Source: Prorocentrum cordatum (lineage: Eukaryota; Sar; Dinophyceae; Prorocentrales; Prorocentraceae). From it: a stretch of 64,000 bases of DNA. The translations under genes were made by a program, and so were the position numbers. Positions 51,719 through 63,129 of this stretch are shown here, piece after piece (the first letter of the stretch is position 1; each line of letters starts with the position of its first letter). Under the pieces are notes generated by a model. It saw only the letters and a list, made by a program, of their open reading frames with translations, made no database searches and was not told the DNA's origin. The DNA lies in the NCBI GenBank assembly GCA_963575745.1, contig CAUYUJ010001373.1, forward strand, positions 1 to 64,000, given 5' to 3'.

Positions 51719-51895
51719 CTACACGCAAGAGTGACCCTGGGTAAGAGTGACCTTTGGTGCGCGGTTTTTTGGTGACCGCGGGGGGACCAAACCTGGGCGC
51801 GCAAGCCGCTGCTCCTGCTTCGTTTTCAGCCACCTGGGGGCCCATCTGTGCCCGCACCAAAGGTCACTCCGGCGAAAGGTCACTCTTACGTCTAG
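51719..51895. mobile_element. short TIR element, CAAGAGTGACC family, copy 2
   Basis: Ends CTACACGCAAGAGTGACC and, inverted, CTAGACGTAAGAGTGACC, each followed inward by AGTGACCTTTGGTGCG. The double terminal motif matches 11024-11194; interiors are more diverged. Confidence 0.75.
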
Positions 51896-52215
51896 TCGAC
51901 CCCCGCCGCACGCCAGCAGCCACGTGAGGGCGAACCCGCCCGAGGCACGGCCACCCGGTCCTGGTTCGCCAGGGCCGACCTCGCCACGGACAGCTGCGCG
52001 GCGGCGATGGCCTTGCAGGGGTCCTTGCACGGGGGGTGCAAGGCCTCCCGATCCTCCTCCTCCTCCTCCTCACACCCACCAGGGGGGGCGGATCCGCCTG
52101 ACCCCGGCAGAGGGGCCGAGATGGCTGCGGCGAAGCCGGCCGTGCAGCCAGCCGGGGCAGCCGGCCGTCCCCCCCAGGGAATGTGAGGGGAGCCAGGGTG
52201 CCTGCCCCACCAACC
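51896..52215. other. GC-rich stretch
   Basis: Short CTC run near 52050. Frames are open on both strands. No gene recognised. Confidence 0.35.
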
Positions 52216-52233
52216 CGTAGCCCTGGCACTCCC

Positions 52234-52321
52234 ATCCTCCTCCTCCTCCTCCTCCTCCTCCTCCTCCTCCTCCTCCTCCTCCTCCTCCTCCTCCTCCTCC
52301 TCCTCCTCCTCCTCCTCCTCC
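52234..52321. repeat. (CTC)n tract
   Basis: Nearly pure CTC triplets. Confidence 0.97.
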
Positions 52322-52414
52322 CACTCCGTCGCCGTAGTCTCCCTACTCCCAACCTTCCATAAAACCTGGTCGCCTTGATCCTGCCGAAGCGCCGGCTTTG
52401 TAGCCTCGCCTCCT

Positions 52415-52815
<401 letters not shown>

Positions 52816-52844
52816 CTCCTTTCCTCCTGCTGTCTCTCTTCTAC

Positions 52845-53343
52845 TCCTCCTCCTCTTCGTTGTCCAGATGCTCCCACCAAGCCTTCGCAAGGCGAGCAAA
52901 GTCGACGACACGGCCCTCGATCTGGAAACTGGCACATCGCACGGACAAAAGCTGTTTCACAATGCCAACAAATGCACTCGGTTTTAAGCCAGTGGCTCAA
53001 GAGTTACCTCCAGGGAAATATGACATATACATTGCGACGCTCTCGTACCACTGAAGGGGGGGGCCGAAACAGCACAGAGCCCTGGAAGATCATGGTCGCC
53101 TACCCCTCTGAGTTCCCGCGCCCTCCTCCTCCTCCTCCTCCTCCTCCTCCTCCTCCTCCTCCTCCTCCTCCTCCTCCTCCTTCTCCTCCGCCTCCTCAGC
53201 TTTTGCCTGCTGTCCTTGAGGAACGCCATCGTGCCGTTCACCCTCGCCTCCACATTCTGGGACGTCAGCTGGGACCTCGCAGCACCGCTCCGGGGTGCCC
53301 GCATCGCCCCTGTGACAGCAGCCCCCCGCCCTCGGAAGAACAA
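52845..53343 (-). CDS. possible split gene fragment, product unknown
   Basis: On the minus strand a pyrimidine tract ending TTCAG (about 53050) leads into WYESVAMYMSYFPGGNS, one in-frame TGA, then ATGLKPSAFVGIVKQLLSVR, CASFQIEGRVVDFARLAKAW and WEHLDNEEEE before TAG near 52847. Upstream, 53330-53180 encodes SQLTSQNVEARVNGTMAFLK, entering poly-Arg from a GAG tract. The TGA may be a mutation, an intron or a recoded codon. The plus strand is open as well, with a good pyrimidine-tract/CAG border at 52866, so the strand is not certain. No family recognised. Confidence 0.3.
53122..53190. repeat. (CTC)n tract
   Basis: CTC triplets within the island just described. Confidence 0.95.
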
Positions 53344-53860
53344 ACAGATGCGCCTTCCACCCCGCTGCTTCCACGCGGCAACTTCCCTTGCGGGAACGGC
53401 CAGGCCCCGTATCGGCCGAAAACCACCGATGGGAACAAGAAGCCGCAGGCACAGATTCGGGCCAGCCTGCTCAAGTGATCCCCTAGGGGTACCCCTGGAC
53501 CCAGACGCTAAGAAGCTTGCAGGGGAAGGGGGGGCACCTACATCAGAGGCAGCTCCACGTATGGGGGGCTATTCCTGGTGGCGTCGGGAAAGTTTCGTTA
53601 TACTCACCAACCCAATCCCCCCCCGTCCCCCCTTTCCCTATCCCCATTGCCTCCCCCCCTCATCCGTCGCCCCCCGCGAGGGAGGAGGGGCCACACAACC
53701 CCTCAAGCAAGACAAAATGGCCCCTTTCCCCCCCCCCCCCCCCCTCTGTCTCCCCAGCAAGACCAAAGCCTCGCAAAACAAAGTCAAATCCCCGAAAGCC
53801 CCCGACCATCCTCCCAAAACTACCTAGGCGAGGAAAAGGAAGGAGCCTTACGCACGACGG
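53344..53860. other. GC-rich stretch with C-runs
   Basis: Plus frames are open (53216-53827). Homopolymer C runs at 53620 and 53731. No gene recognised. Confidence 0.3.
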
Positions 53861-54004
53861 CATAGCGACCTTACGCCGTGGCTTACGCGGGGCGCCAGCG
53901 CGGCCCACTGCGTAGAGAAGAGGGCGCCTCCGCACGACCATACGCGGAAAGCTTACGCACGAACCTCCACGCAATCGACCCCGTCTTCATACGTCGCTCA
54001 CATG
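53861..54004 (+). repeat. TTACGC-rich dispersed repeat, copy 2
   Basis: GGCATAGCGACCTTACGCCG, GTGGCTTACGCGGGGCGCCA and GAAAGCTTACGCACG follow the order of 1240-1395. Confidence 0.6.
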
Positions 54005-54061
54005 AAGCATCGTGCAGGTGACGGCAAAGAGTCCAAAGTCTCTGGAGGTATCCAGATCATT

Positions 54062-54360
<299 letters not shown>

Positions 54361-54675
54361 CTATCCTCGTCCTCCCTCCTCCTCCCCCCTCCTCCTCCAC
54401 AACCCACCAACTCCTCCTCCTCCTCCTCCTCCTCCTCCTCCTCCTCCTCTCCTCCTCCTCCTCCTCCACCACCACCTCCCTCCCTCCCTCCCTCCCTCCC
54501 TCTCCCTCTCCCTCTCCCTCTCCTTCTCCTTCTCCTTCTCCTTCTCCTTCTCCTTCTCCTCCTCCTCCTCCTCCTCCTCCTCCTGCATCCTTCCTCCTCC
54601 TCCTCCTCCTCCTCCTCCTCCTCCTCCTCTCCTCCTCCTCCTCCTCCTCCTCCTCGTCCTCCTCCTCCTCCTCAG
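54361..54675. repeat. CTC, CCCT and CTT tracts
   Basis: CTC (54410-54475), CCCT (54476-54500), (TCTCCT)n (54500-54560), CTC (54560-54675). Confidence 0.95.
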
Positions 54676-54679
54676 CCAT

Positions 54680-54957
54680 TCCTCTCGCGGCAGGGGGGGC
54701 CGCGCCGCTGGCTCAAGCACCCGAGCTCCTGTCGGCAAACTTGGGCATGACGCTGCGGACCAGGGGCCATGAAAGAGGGGGGGCGCCTGGTCACCGCCTG
54801 GCTGCTGATGGCGTTGGGAGTGCAGCGGCGGGTGGATGGCGCCCGAAGCGAGGCGCGCATGCCCATGATGACGCGGTGGCTGGGCGACCAGCGGTTGACG
54901 AGACAGACGCGTGCACCGCGCTGGAGCTGGCCGCGCAGCGCGAGCCTGGCCACTGTG
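54680..54957 (-). CDS. possible exon, product unknown
   Basis: On the minus strand a ten-C run and GTCCACAG (about 54970-54953) form a good 3' splice-like border. The frame after it encodes ARLALRGQLQRGARVCLVNR and WSPSHRVIMGMRASLRAP with codons mostly ending in G or C, and stays open to TGA at 54672. The plus strand is open in two frames over the same bases. No family recognised. Confidence 0.25.
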
Positions 54958-55300
54958 GACGGGGGGGGGGCTCACTTGCAGCCGTGCGATTGGCGGGCGT
55001 CGGGGTACGCGAGGTGGCGGCCAACCGCGTGCCGCGCAGCCGTAGGGGGGGGGGGGAGAACGGCGAGGAAGGCTAGTCTGGCCCAGGCCCTGCAGGGCAA
55101 GAAAGGCACATGCGGCTGTGCTACGTGTTCAATCCACTACGATTTTCAAACCAGCAGAGTGCGGGCGGGTTGTGTAGCATGCGCATGTGAATCTGCACTC
55201 TGTCGCACCATACAAAAGACTTTCAAGTCGAAGTGTCAGTGGCCAGCCTGGCCGCTTTCTTTACACATGGTCTGTCACGCATCAACATATATATATATAT
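54958..55300. other. single-copy stretch
   Basis: Plus frames remain open to 55302. TGTTCAATCCAC at 55127 is only a weak match to a tRNA B box. (TA)n at 55289-55300. Confidence 0.3.
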
Positions 55301-55317
55301 AGAGAGAGAGAAGAGAA

Positions 55318-55380
<63 letters not shown>
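55301..55380. repeat. (GA)n followed by poly(A)62
   Basis: GA run, GAAGAGAAC, then about 62 A, the longest homopolymer in the window. Confidence 0.98.
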
Positions 55381-55382
<2 letters not shown>

Positions 55383-55904
55383 TGCCGTCCAGCTGTACCA
55401 AATACAATATAATGTTGCAGTAATGGTTGGCCCGTTGGTTTTCCATCGCACTGTTGTGTTGCAGACAACTGGGTAGTCGCGTCTTCGTGGCAGGCTATGC
55501 GCACATTGCATATGTCTTTCGTGACGGGCAGCGCCGCCAGACGTCGAGCGTGGGATCATGTAGTTGCATCTCTCTCTGCGCTCGTGTGTTCTCACTCTTG
55601 TGTTCTCACAGCTGGGACAATCGGGGTGCAGCATAGCTTGTCCCGCGTGTTCTCTTCGTCCCACACACTCGGCTTTGTGTAGCAAGAAATGTTGCAGAAC
55701 GCGAGCCAGTTCGATCTGCTCCGACCTATGGGAAAAGTTCTCGGCCGAACCAGATACCGAACCAGATCATCCCTCCTCCCCCCCACTCCTCCTCTCCCCT
55801 AATCCTCTCATGTTCCTCCACTCCCTCCTCCCTCCTCCAGCTCCTCCTCTTCCACTCCTCTTCAGCAATACCTCATCCACGTCGCAGCACCAAGCGTGTC
55901 AGTA
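55381..55904. other. single-copy stretch
   Basis: Balanced composition with a CTC-rich patch at 55770-55860. Short frames on both strands, none recognised. Confidence 0.35.
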
Positions 55905-55945
55905 AGCTGGGGCCGGGCGTTTCGCCTGAGACATCCTCACCGCTT
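55905..55945 (+). repeat. isolated head motif of the composite block
   Basis: GGGGCCGGGCGTTTCGCCTG then AGACATCCTCACC, as at the start of R1 and R2, here without 85-bp units. Confidence 0.6.
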
Positions 55946-56250
55946 GTGGCCGGAAAGCATGCATCTTGCAAAAGCTAAACAGACGCAGAGCTAAGTTCTC
56001 AAAGCGTTTTACAGCGTGGACCAAACATAATGTGTGCACGTTTCGTGTATGTGCGACACCTTGGGGTGCGCTATACATTTCCATATGTTCGTGCGTGATG
56101 CAAAGTATGCCGTGCAAGTTATGTTGTGCAACTACGTGGTGCCATCGATTTGGTCAATTAGTGGTGGCCGCATCCGCGCATGACCACCTCCAATGCTCGC
56201 GCGATAATCCCACCCGCTCGCACGCAACGTGTTGGCGAAATTCAACACGG
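55946..56250. other. single-copy stretch
   Basis: Relatively AT-rich, with repeated GTGCGAC/GTGCAAC words. No gene. Confidence 0.35.
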
Positions 56251-56254
56251 CGGC

Positions 56255-56393
56255 GACAACAATGATGAAGGTGTGAATGATGTTGACGAAGACGATGGCG
56301 ATTGTAATGAAGCTGGTCGTGATCACAATGATAGTCGCAATGATGGCACTGGCGGCGATGTTGATGGCGATGATGATGATGATGATGCTGATC

Positions 56394-56451
<58 letters not shown>

Positions 56452-56540
56452 CGATGCTGCTGATTATGATGGTGATGGTAATGATGATGATGATGATGAT
56501 GATGACGACGACGACGACGACGAGGAAGTGCGCGTGTGCA
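56255..56540. repeat. GAT triplet array
   Basis: GAT with GAC, GGT and GCT variants. It continues in degenerate form to about 56700. Confidence 0.95.
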
Positions 56541-56894
56541 AAACAAATTGACGAGGGTGACGCCATCGACGATGACGATTGTGGCGGCGTCGGTGATGTT
56601 GACGGCAACGACACTGATGATGATGCTGATGACGATGGCAACGACGACGCTGACGAGACTGGTGATTACGATTGCGTACACGAGGGTGATGAGGAAGTGC
56701 GCGCTCGCACAAATTCAAAACGCCTGACATGTCTTTATCGAAAAGCCTCTGGGCCTGCGCCGCACCGCGCACAGGCAACCCTGTGACGCCCAGGTGCCGC
56801 TCGTTCGACGTCTACAGACGTTGTAGCGCCCGAAGCTTGCAGTTCGGGGATTGGAGTTTAGGGGGTTGAGAGGTTCAGGGTTCGTCACACCACA

Positions 56895-57365
56895 AGTTTC
56901 GTGGGCCGATATGGAGCCCCGATTAAGGCTCAAACGCCAGGGTTCGACTGGCGGCGCATCCTCGACTTCGGCGCACCCCTCACACGCTTCGCGGTCCCAC
57001 AAGGCGCTCTCACTAAGACCCAAAGGCCAGCGTTCGTGTGTCGGCGCCGCGTCATGTCGTCATATGTTTCGCGGCACCATAGAGAGCCCAAACGAATTCC
57101 AAAATGCCCAAATGCCAGGGCTCGCATGGCGCCGCCGCCAGATTCCGGTACATCCCTCACACATTTCATGGCGGCCACATGGGGAGCGCCAGCTAAGACC
57201 CAGATGCCGAGGTTCGCATGTCGCCTCATTTCGGCACGCTCCTCACACGCGTTGTGGCCCTGCACAGGGGGCCCCACCGAGGGCCCAAACGTCAGGATTC
57301 GCGAGGCTACTCCGCCTCATTTCGGCACACCCCTCACAGCTTCGTGGCCTGACCCGCGCTGCGGC
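56895..57365 (-). repeat. diverged 85-90 bp units related to the 62-63 kb satellite
   Basis: Five to six units with CGCCAGG(G/A)TTCG, ATTTCGGC(A/G)CACCCCTCAC and TTCGTGGCC, more diverged than the array at 62085-63013. Confidence 0.7.
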
Positions 57366-57590
57366 GCGCCATCCACCACCTCCACCACCTCCTCCTCATC
57401 CTCCTCCTCCTCCTCCTCCACCTTCTCCTCCTCCTCCTCCTTTTCCTTCTCCTCCTCCTCCTCCTCCTCCTCCTCCTTTTCCTCTCCTCATCCCCCTCCT
57501 CCTCCTCCTCCTCCTCCTCCTCCTCCTCCTCCTCATCATCATCATCATCAGCATCATCATCATCATTCTCCCCATCCTCCTGGAGCCTTC
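57366..57590. repeat. CTC/CAT tract
   Basis: CTC and CTT triplets, then CAT at 57535-57570. Confidence 0.95.
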
Positions 57591-58090
57591 TTGGAGGTCA
57601 TCCGGGAGGCCTCCCGAAGGCAAAATTGAGGGGATGTCTAGAGCGAAACGCTTGTTGCTCAAAAATGTTAAGCAACCCCCAGGGTTCTTCCTGATGTTCA
57701 CATCTTGGGCTATGCTGGAGGCTCTCCGAAGGCGCTTCGACTTGAGAGTCCATCCGCTCTTTTGTAGCATGCGACTTTGGGGGGATGTCCCTAGCGATTT
57801 GGTCTTTGTTGACAATCCCAAGACGAAGCCAGCGTTTTCACGATCCCAGCTGTTCGAGGAAGTCTCGAGCGAAACGCTCGTTTTTTTAAAGCTCCACATC
57901 GAGCAGCCCAGAGGGCCGTCCCACCCGATAAATAACGAGGCGCGAGCGGCCATTAGACCATTTTCCCCCCGCTTCGCCCCTCACCTGGACCCCCTCCATT
58001 TAAGGGCTTCGCCCCAACTCAACGTACGTCACTCGTACCTCGCTCTTTCCGTGAAAGAGCGCTTCAGCTACTTGCCCGAGATGGCGCATG
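57591..58090 (+). repeat. duplicated segment, left copy
   Basis: Shares with 60116-60575: CCTCCTGGAGCC, TTGGAGGTCATCC, GGCAAAATTGAGGGGATGTC, GCGCTTCGACTTGAGAGTCC and AGGGCTTCGCCCCAACTCAA. It contains two copies of the dispersed GAGGAAGTC-type motif (57628, 57856). It is preceded by a CTC tract, as is the right copy. Confidence 0.85.
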
Positions 58091-58104
58091 GCACCCTGCG
58101 CTCT

Positions 58105-59712
58105 TGGGAGCCTTGGTGGTGAGAGCGTGTTGCGTCACGGCTCGTGCTTGGGGGCCTTGATGGTAAGCGCGTGCTACGTCACCGCTCTCTGTTGGGAGCC
58201 TTGGTGATAAGAGCTTGTTGCATCACGGCTCGTGCGTGGGAGCCTTGCTGGCAAGCGCGTGTTACGTCACCGCTCTCTGCTGGGAGCCTTGGTGGTAAGA
58301 GCTTGTTGCGTCACGTCTCGTGCTTGGGAGCCTTGCTGGTACGCGCGAGTCCGCCCTCTGTTAGGAGCTTTGGTGGTGAGAGCGTGTTGCGCCACGGCTC
58401 GTGCTTGGGAGCTTTGCTGGCAAGCGCGTGTTACGTCACCGCTCTCTGTTGGGAGCCTTGGTGGTGAGAGCGTGTTGCGTCACGGCTCGTGCTTGGGAGC
58501 CTTGCTGGCAAGCGCGTGTTACGTCACCGCTCTCTGTTGGGAGCCTTGGTGGTGAGAGCGTGTTGCGTCACGGCTCGTGCTTGGGAGCCTTGCTGGCAAG
58601 CGCGTGTTACGTCACCGCTCTCTGTTGGGAGCCTTGGTGGTGAGAGCGTGTTGCGTCACGGCTCGTGCTTGGGAGCCTTGCTGGCAAGCGCGTGTTACGT
58701 CACCGCTCTCTGTTGGGAGCCTTGGTGGTGAGAGCGTGTTGCGTCACGGCTCGTGCTTGGGAGCCTTGCTGGCAAGCGCGTGTTACGTCACCGCTCTCTG
58801 TTGGGAGCCTTGGTGGTGAGAGCGTGTTGCGTCACGCTCGTGCTTGGGAGCTTTGCTGGCAAGCGCGTGTTACGTCACCGCTCTCTGTTGGGAGCCTTGG
58901 TGGTGAGAGCGTGTTGCGTCACGCTCGTGCTTGGGAGCTTTGCTGGTAAGCGCGTGCTACGTCACGCTCTCTGTTGGGAGCCTTGGTGATAAGAGCTTGT
59001 TGCGTCACGGCTCGTGCGTTGGGAGCTTTGCTGATAAGCGCGTGCTACGTCACCGCTCTCTGTTGGGAGCCTTGGTGATAAGAGCTTGTTGCGTCACGGC
59101 TCGTGCGTTTGCTGGTAGCCGTCACCGCTGCTTGGTAAAGAGCTTGTTGCGTGCTACACGTCACCGCTCTCTGTTGGGAGCCTTGGTGGGAAGAACTTGT
59201 TGCGTCACAGCTCGTGCTTGGGAGCTTTGCTGGTAAGCGCGTGCTACGTCACCGCTCTCTGTTGGGAGCCTTGGTGATAAGAGCTTGTTGCGTCACGGCT
59301 CGTGCGTGGGAGCTTTGCTGATAACCGCGTGCTACGTCACCGCTCTCTGTTGGGAGCCTTGGTGGGAAGAACTTGTTGCGTCACAGCTCGTGCTTGGGAG
59401 CCTTGCTGGCAAGCGCGTGTTACGTCACCGCTCTCTGCTGGGAGACTTGGTGGTAAGAGCTTGTTGCGTCACGGCTCGTGCGTGGGAGCTTTGCTGGTAA
59501 CCGCGTGCTACGTCACCGCTCTCTGTTGGGAGCCTTGGTGGGAAGAACTTGTTGCGTCACCGCTCTCTGTTCAGCGTCCTCGTGCCCAGAGATGTTCACG
59601 TTGCCGCTCGCTCTTAGGAGCCGTGGTGGTAAGAACGTGTTGCGTCATCGCTCGCTCTTGGGAGCCGTGCTGGTAAGCGCGTGTTACGTCACCGCTCTCA
59701 GTTCAGAGCCTT
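58105..59712 (+). repeat. 88-bp satellite (two 44-bp half-units)
   Basis: About 18 units. Half-unit A: GGGAGCCTTGGTGGTGAGAG then CGTGTTGCGTCACGGCTCGT. Half-unit B: GGGAGCCTTGCTGGCAAGCG then CGTGTTACGTCACCGCTCTC. The central units (58400-58820) are almost identical at an exact 88-bp period; units toward both ends diverge and rearrange. Each half carries a GCGTCAC or ACGTCAC core. The 80-codon frames it creates in series are by-products. Confidence 0.95.
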
Positions 59713-59965
59713 GCTCTTCCTCCTCCTCCTCCTCCTCGTCCTATTCCTCATCCTCATCTTCCTCATCCTCCTCCTCCTCATCATCATCCTCATCATCCTC
59801 TTCCTCTGCCTCCTCCTCCTCCCCTTCACCTCCTCCATTCCTCCTCCTCCTCCTCCTCCTCCTCCTCCTCCTCCTCCTCCGCCTCCTCCTCCTCCTCCTC
59901 CTCCTTCTCCTCCTCCTCCTCCTCCTCCCCCTCCTCCTCCTCCTCTTCCTTCTCCTCCTCCTCCA
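59713..59965. repeat. (CTC)n tract
   Basis: CTC with CAT/CTT. Confidence 0.95.
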
Positions 59966-60115
59966 AGGCTCCCTCAGGACAACCCATGTGGGCCTCACAA
60001 GGACTCCCAGGAAGCTGCAAGAGGCTCCCCGAAACAGGCCCCAACAGTGGCACCCAAGAGGGCCCTCTGGGTGCCACTGGTGGTGCCTATTCCTCGTCCT
60101 CCTCCTCCCCCTCCT

Positions 60116-60620
60116 CCTGGAGCCATCTTGGAGGTCATCCGAGAGCCCTCCCAAAGGCAAAATTGAGGGGATGTCTCGAGCAAAACGCTTGTTGTTCGAA
60201 AAATGTTAAACCACCCCCAGGGTTATTCCTGATGTTCGCATCTTGGGCTATCCTGGAGGTTCTCCGAAGGCGCTTCGACTTGAGAGTCCATCCGCTCTTT
60301 TGTAGCATACGACTGTGGGGGGGATGTCCCTAGCGAAGCCAGCGATTTCAGGATCCCAGTTGTTCGAGGATGTCTCGAGCGAAACGCTCGTGGTTAACAA
60401 AGAAGCTCAACATCGAGCAGCCCAGAGGGCCGTCCCACCCGATAAATAACGCGGCGCGACATTCCATGAGATCATTTGTCCCCCGCTTCGCCCCGCCCCC
60501 AGACCCCCTCCCTTTAAGGGCTTCGCCCCAACTCAACGTAAATCACTCGTACCTCGCTATTTCCGTTACCTGCTTGGCATGGGGACGGAAGGCGCGGGTT
60601 CTTTCTGTGACGGCGTGAGG
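60116..60620 (+). repeat. duplicated segment, right copy
   Basis: Counterpart of 57591-58090, with the 88-bp satellite and a CTC tract between the two. A deletion of about 70 bp relative to the left copy falls after GGGGGGATGTCCCTAGCGA. Confidence 0.85.
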
Positions 60621-60870
60621 CCGCTGGCTTAGTGTTTCCGAACCCGCTTGGTGATAAGGCTTCGGTACGGCAGAGAGAGCGGGCGGCAGACTCGATCGCC
60701 TTGGACATTTTGGAGGACATCTTGACGCCATTCTGGGCCATCTTAGGGCCTTTGTGGGCCGCTTTGGGGGGCTATGTTGGGCCGTCTTGAGTCCTCCCGA
60801 GGGCGACCCCAAGACGATGTCGACCAGAGCGCACTTGTTTGAGGATGTCCCTGGCGAAATCTTCATTTTG
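60621..60870. other. spacer with CCAAGATGG-like and GAAGTC-type motifs
   Basis: TTTTGGAGGACATCTTGACG and GGGCCATCTTAGGG resemble the inverse of the CCAAGATGG array. GAGGATGTCCCTGGCGAAAT at 60842 is another motif copy. Confidence 0.5.
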
Positions 60871-61098
60871 GGGCCCTAGATAGGGCCATTAGACTCTGGG
60901 ACCCCCCTGCCTACCCCGCCACACCCCCCCCTCGCTATTTCTCCCGACTAACGGATCGCGACGAAGCGCGCTTTCCGTCATTTTTGGGCCCTAGATAGGG
61001 CCATTAGACTCTGGGCCCCCCCTGCCTACCCCGCCACACAACCCCCTTGTTTTCTCCCGACCAACGGATCGCGACGCAGCGCGCTTTCCGTCATCCGC
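60871..61098. repeat. tandem repeat of about 114 bp, two copies
   Basis: GGGCCCTAGATAGGGCCATT, CCCTGCCTACCCCGCCACAC and AACGGATCGCGACG(A/C)AGCGCGC each occur twice. CCCTAGATAGGG is a near-palindrome. Confidence 0.9.
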
Positions 61099-61179
61099 CG
61101 TCCCCTGTCGGCTTGCCAGAAGGGCGCCCGGCGTGCTCAGCCCTTTCGATGTTGGTTCTTTTGAAACTCCCCCGGCACG

Positions 61180-61330
61180 GGCTTCTCCTCCTCCTCCTCC
61201 TCCTCCTCCTCTCCTCCTCCTCTCCTCCTCCCTCCTCCTCCTCCTCCTCCTCCTCCTCCTCCCCTCCCCTCTCCACCCCCTCCCCCTCCTCCTCCCCCTC
61301 CTCCTCCTCATCCCCCTCCTCCTCCTCAAC
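61180..61330. repeat. (CTC)n tract
   Basis: CTC triplets with C runs. Confidence 0.95.
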
Positions 61331-61419
61331 TCTTCGAGTTTGGCCTTCGGCTTGTCCCGCCGGCACGGAATAAGGACCCGTAAACTCCCCAGGTCGTCGG
61401 TCTTCCCGCGCCAGACAGC

Positions 61420-61930
61420 CCCAAGATGGCCTCCAAGATGGCCCAAGATGGCCTCCAAGTCGCCAAAGATGGTCCAAGATGGTTTCCAAGACGGCCCGAG
61501 AGAGTCCAAGATGCCTTCAAGTTCGTCCAAGAAGCCTCCAAGACGGCCCAAGATGGCTCCAAGATGGCCTCAGACTGGCCAAGAGGCCCCCAAGAGGCCT
61601 CCAAGACGTCCTCCAGGAAGGCCCGAAAGGACGAAAATCATTGATTTCCCAAAGGTATCAAGGATTTTGGCATTCTCTTCGTATCAGCTCTCCGACGGCC
61701 CAAGACGGCCCAAGAGGCCCCCAACATCGTCCCAAGAGCGCCCAGGAGGCCTCCAAGATGGCCCCATGACAGCCCAAGAGGCCCCCAAGAGGGCCCCAAG
61801 AAGAGCCCAAGACGGCCCAAGATGGCCCCCAAGACGCCCAAAATGGCCTCCACGGCCAAGATGGCCTCCAAGATGCCCCCAAGACGGCCAAGAAGGCCTC
61901 TAAGACAGCGAAAATGGCCCCAAGATCCGC
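61420..61930. repeat. CCAAGATGGCC minisatellite, copy 1 of a duplicated segment
   Basis: 10-21 bp words CCAAGATGGCC and CCAAGACGGCC. The part 61446-61790, including non-repetitive AATCATTGATTTCCCAAAGG, is nearly identical to 63208-63545. Confidence 0.85.
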
Positions 61931-62084
61931 CGCCACCTGTTGATTCATCACAGGAATACCTGGCGTGCTGAATCCTTTCGCCTTTGTTTTTTTCCCAACC
62001 ATCCTGTGGTGTTGGGTCCTCGTTTTGAAGAGACAGTGCTCCGCGTCTCCTCTCCTCCTCCCTCTCCTCCCTCCTCCCCCGCAC
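61931..62084. other. spacer
   Basis: CTC-rich patch at 62050-62085. No gene. Confidence 0.4.
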
Positions 62085-63013
62085 CGCACCCATTTCGGCA
62101 GACCACTCACACGCTTCATGGCCCCATAGGGAGCCCCACCGAAGGCCCCAGTGGCAAAGTTCGCATGGCGGCCTCGGGCTAGTTCGGCGCACCCTTCACA
62201 CGTTTCTTGGCCCCATAGGGAGCTCCACCGAAGGCCCAGTGGCAAAATTCGCATGGTGGCCTCGGGCCAGTTCGGCGCACCCCTCACGAGGATCGTGGCC
62301 CCATAGAGAGCCCCACCGAAGCCCCCAGTGGGAAAGTTCGCATGGCGGCCTCGGGCCAGTTCGGCGCACCCCTCACGAGGGCCGTGGCCCCATAGGGAGC
62401 TCCATCGAAGGCCCCAGTGGGAAAGTTCGCATGGCGGCCTCGGGCCAGTTCGGCGCACCCCTCACGAGGACCGCGGCCCCATAGGGAGCTCCACCGAAGG
62501 CCCCAGTGGGAAAGTTCGCATGGCGGCCTCGGGCCAGTTCGGCGCACCCCTCACGAGGATCGTGGCCCCATAGGGAGCTCCACCGAAGGCCCCAGTGGGA
62601 AAGTTCGCATGGCGGCCTCGGGCTAGTTCGGCGCACCCCTCACGAGGACCGTGGCCCCACAGGGAGCCCCACCGAAGGCCCCAGTGGCAAAGTTCGCATG
62701 GCGGCCTCGGGCCAGTTCGGCGCACCCCTCACGAAGATCGTGGCCCCATAGAGAGCCCCACCGAAGCCCCCAGTGGGAAAGTTTGCATGGCGGCCTCGGG
62801 CCAGTTGGGCGCACCCCTCACTAGGATCGTGGCCCCATCGCGAAGGCCCCAGTGGGAAAGTTCTCATGGCGGCCTCGGGCCAGTTGGGCGCACCCCTCAC
62901 TAGGATCGTGGCCCCATCGCGAAGGCCCCAGTGGGAAAGTTCGCATGGCGGCCTCGGGCCAGTTGGGCGCACCCCTCACGAGGATCGCGGCCCCATATGG
63001 AGCCCCATCGAAC
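62085..63013. repeat. 89-bp satellite
   Basis: About ten units: AAGTTCGCATGGCGGCCTCG, GGCCAGTTCGGCGCACCCCT, CACGAGGATCGTGGCCCCAT, AGGGAGC(T/C)CCACCGAAG then GCCCCAGTGGG. Exact 89-bp spacing holds through the centre; the last units are shortened to about 75 bp by a deletion. Frames on both strands are by-products. Confidence 0.95.
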
Positions 63014-63129
63014 ATGATAGTCACGACTGCGGTACTCACAGCTGCATATGGTTGGGTCTTTCGCCAGGCGAATTTGGTTCTTTTCCCCAAAGAACTCTCC
63101 CTGGGACATCAACGACCGCGAACAATTCT

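Noticed and set aside
55080-55380. tRNA-derived SINE ending in poly(A)
   Set aside because: TGTTCAATCCAC is only a weak B-box match, no A box is placed correctly, and no target duplication was found.
58105-59712. Regular 88-bp spacing suggested a CRISPR-like repeat-spacer array
   Set aside because: The intervening sequence is itself repeated (half-units A and B); there are no unique spacers and no cas genes. It is a satellite.
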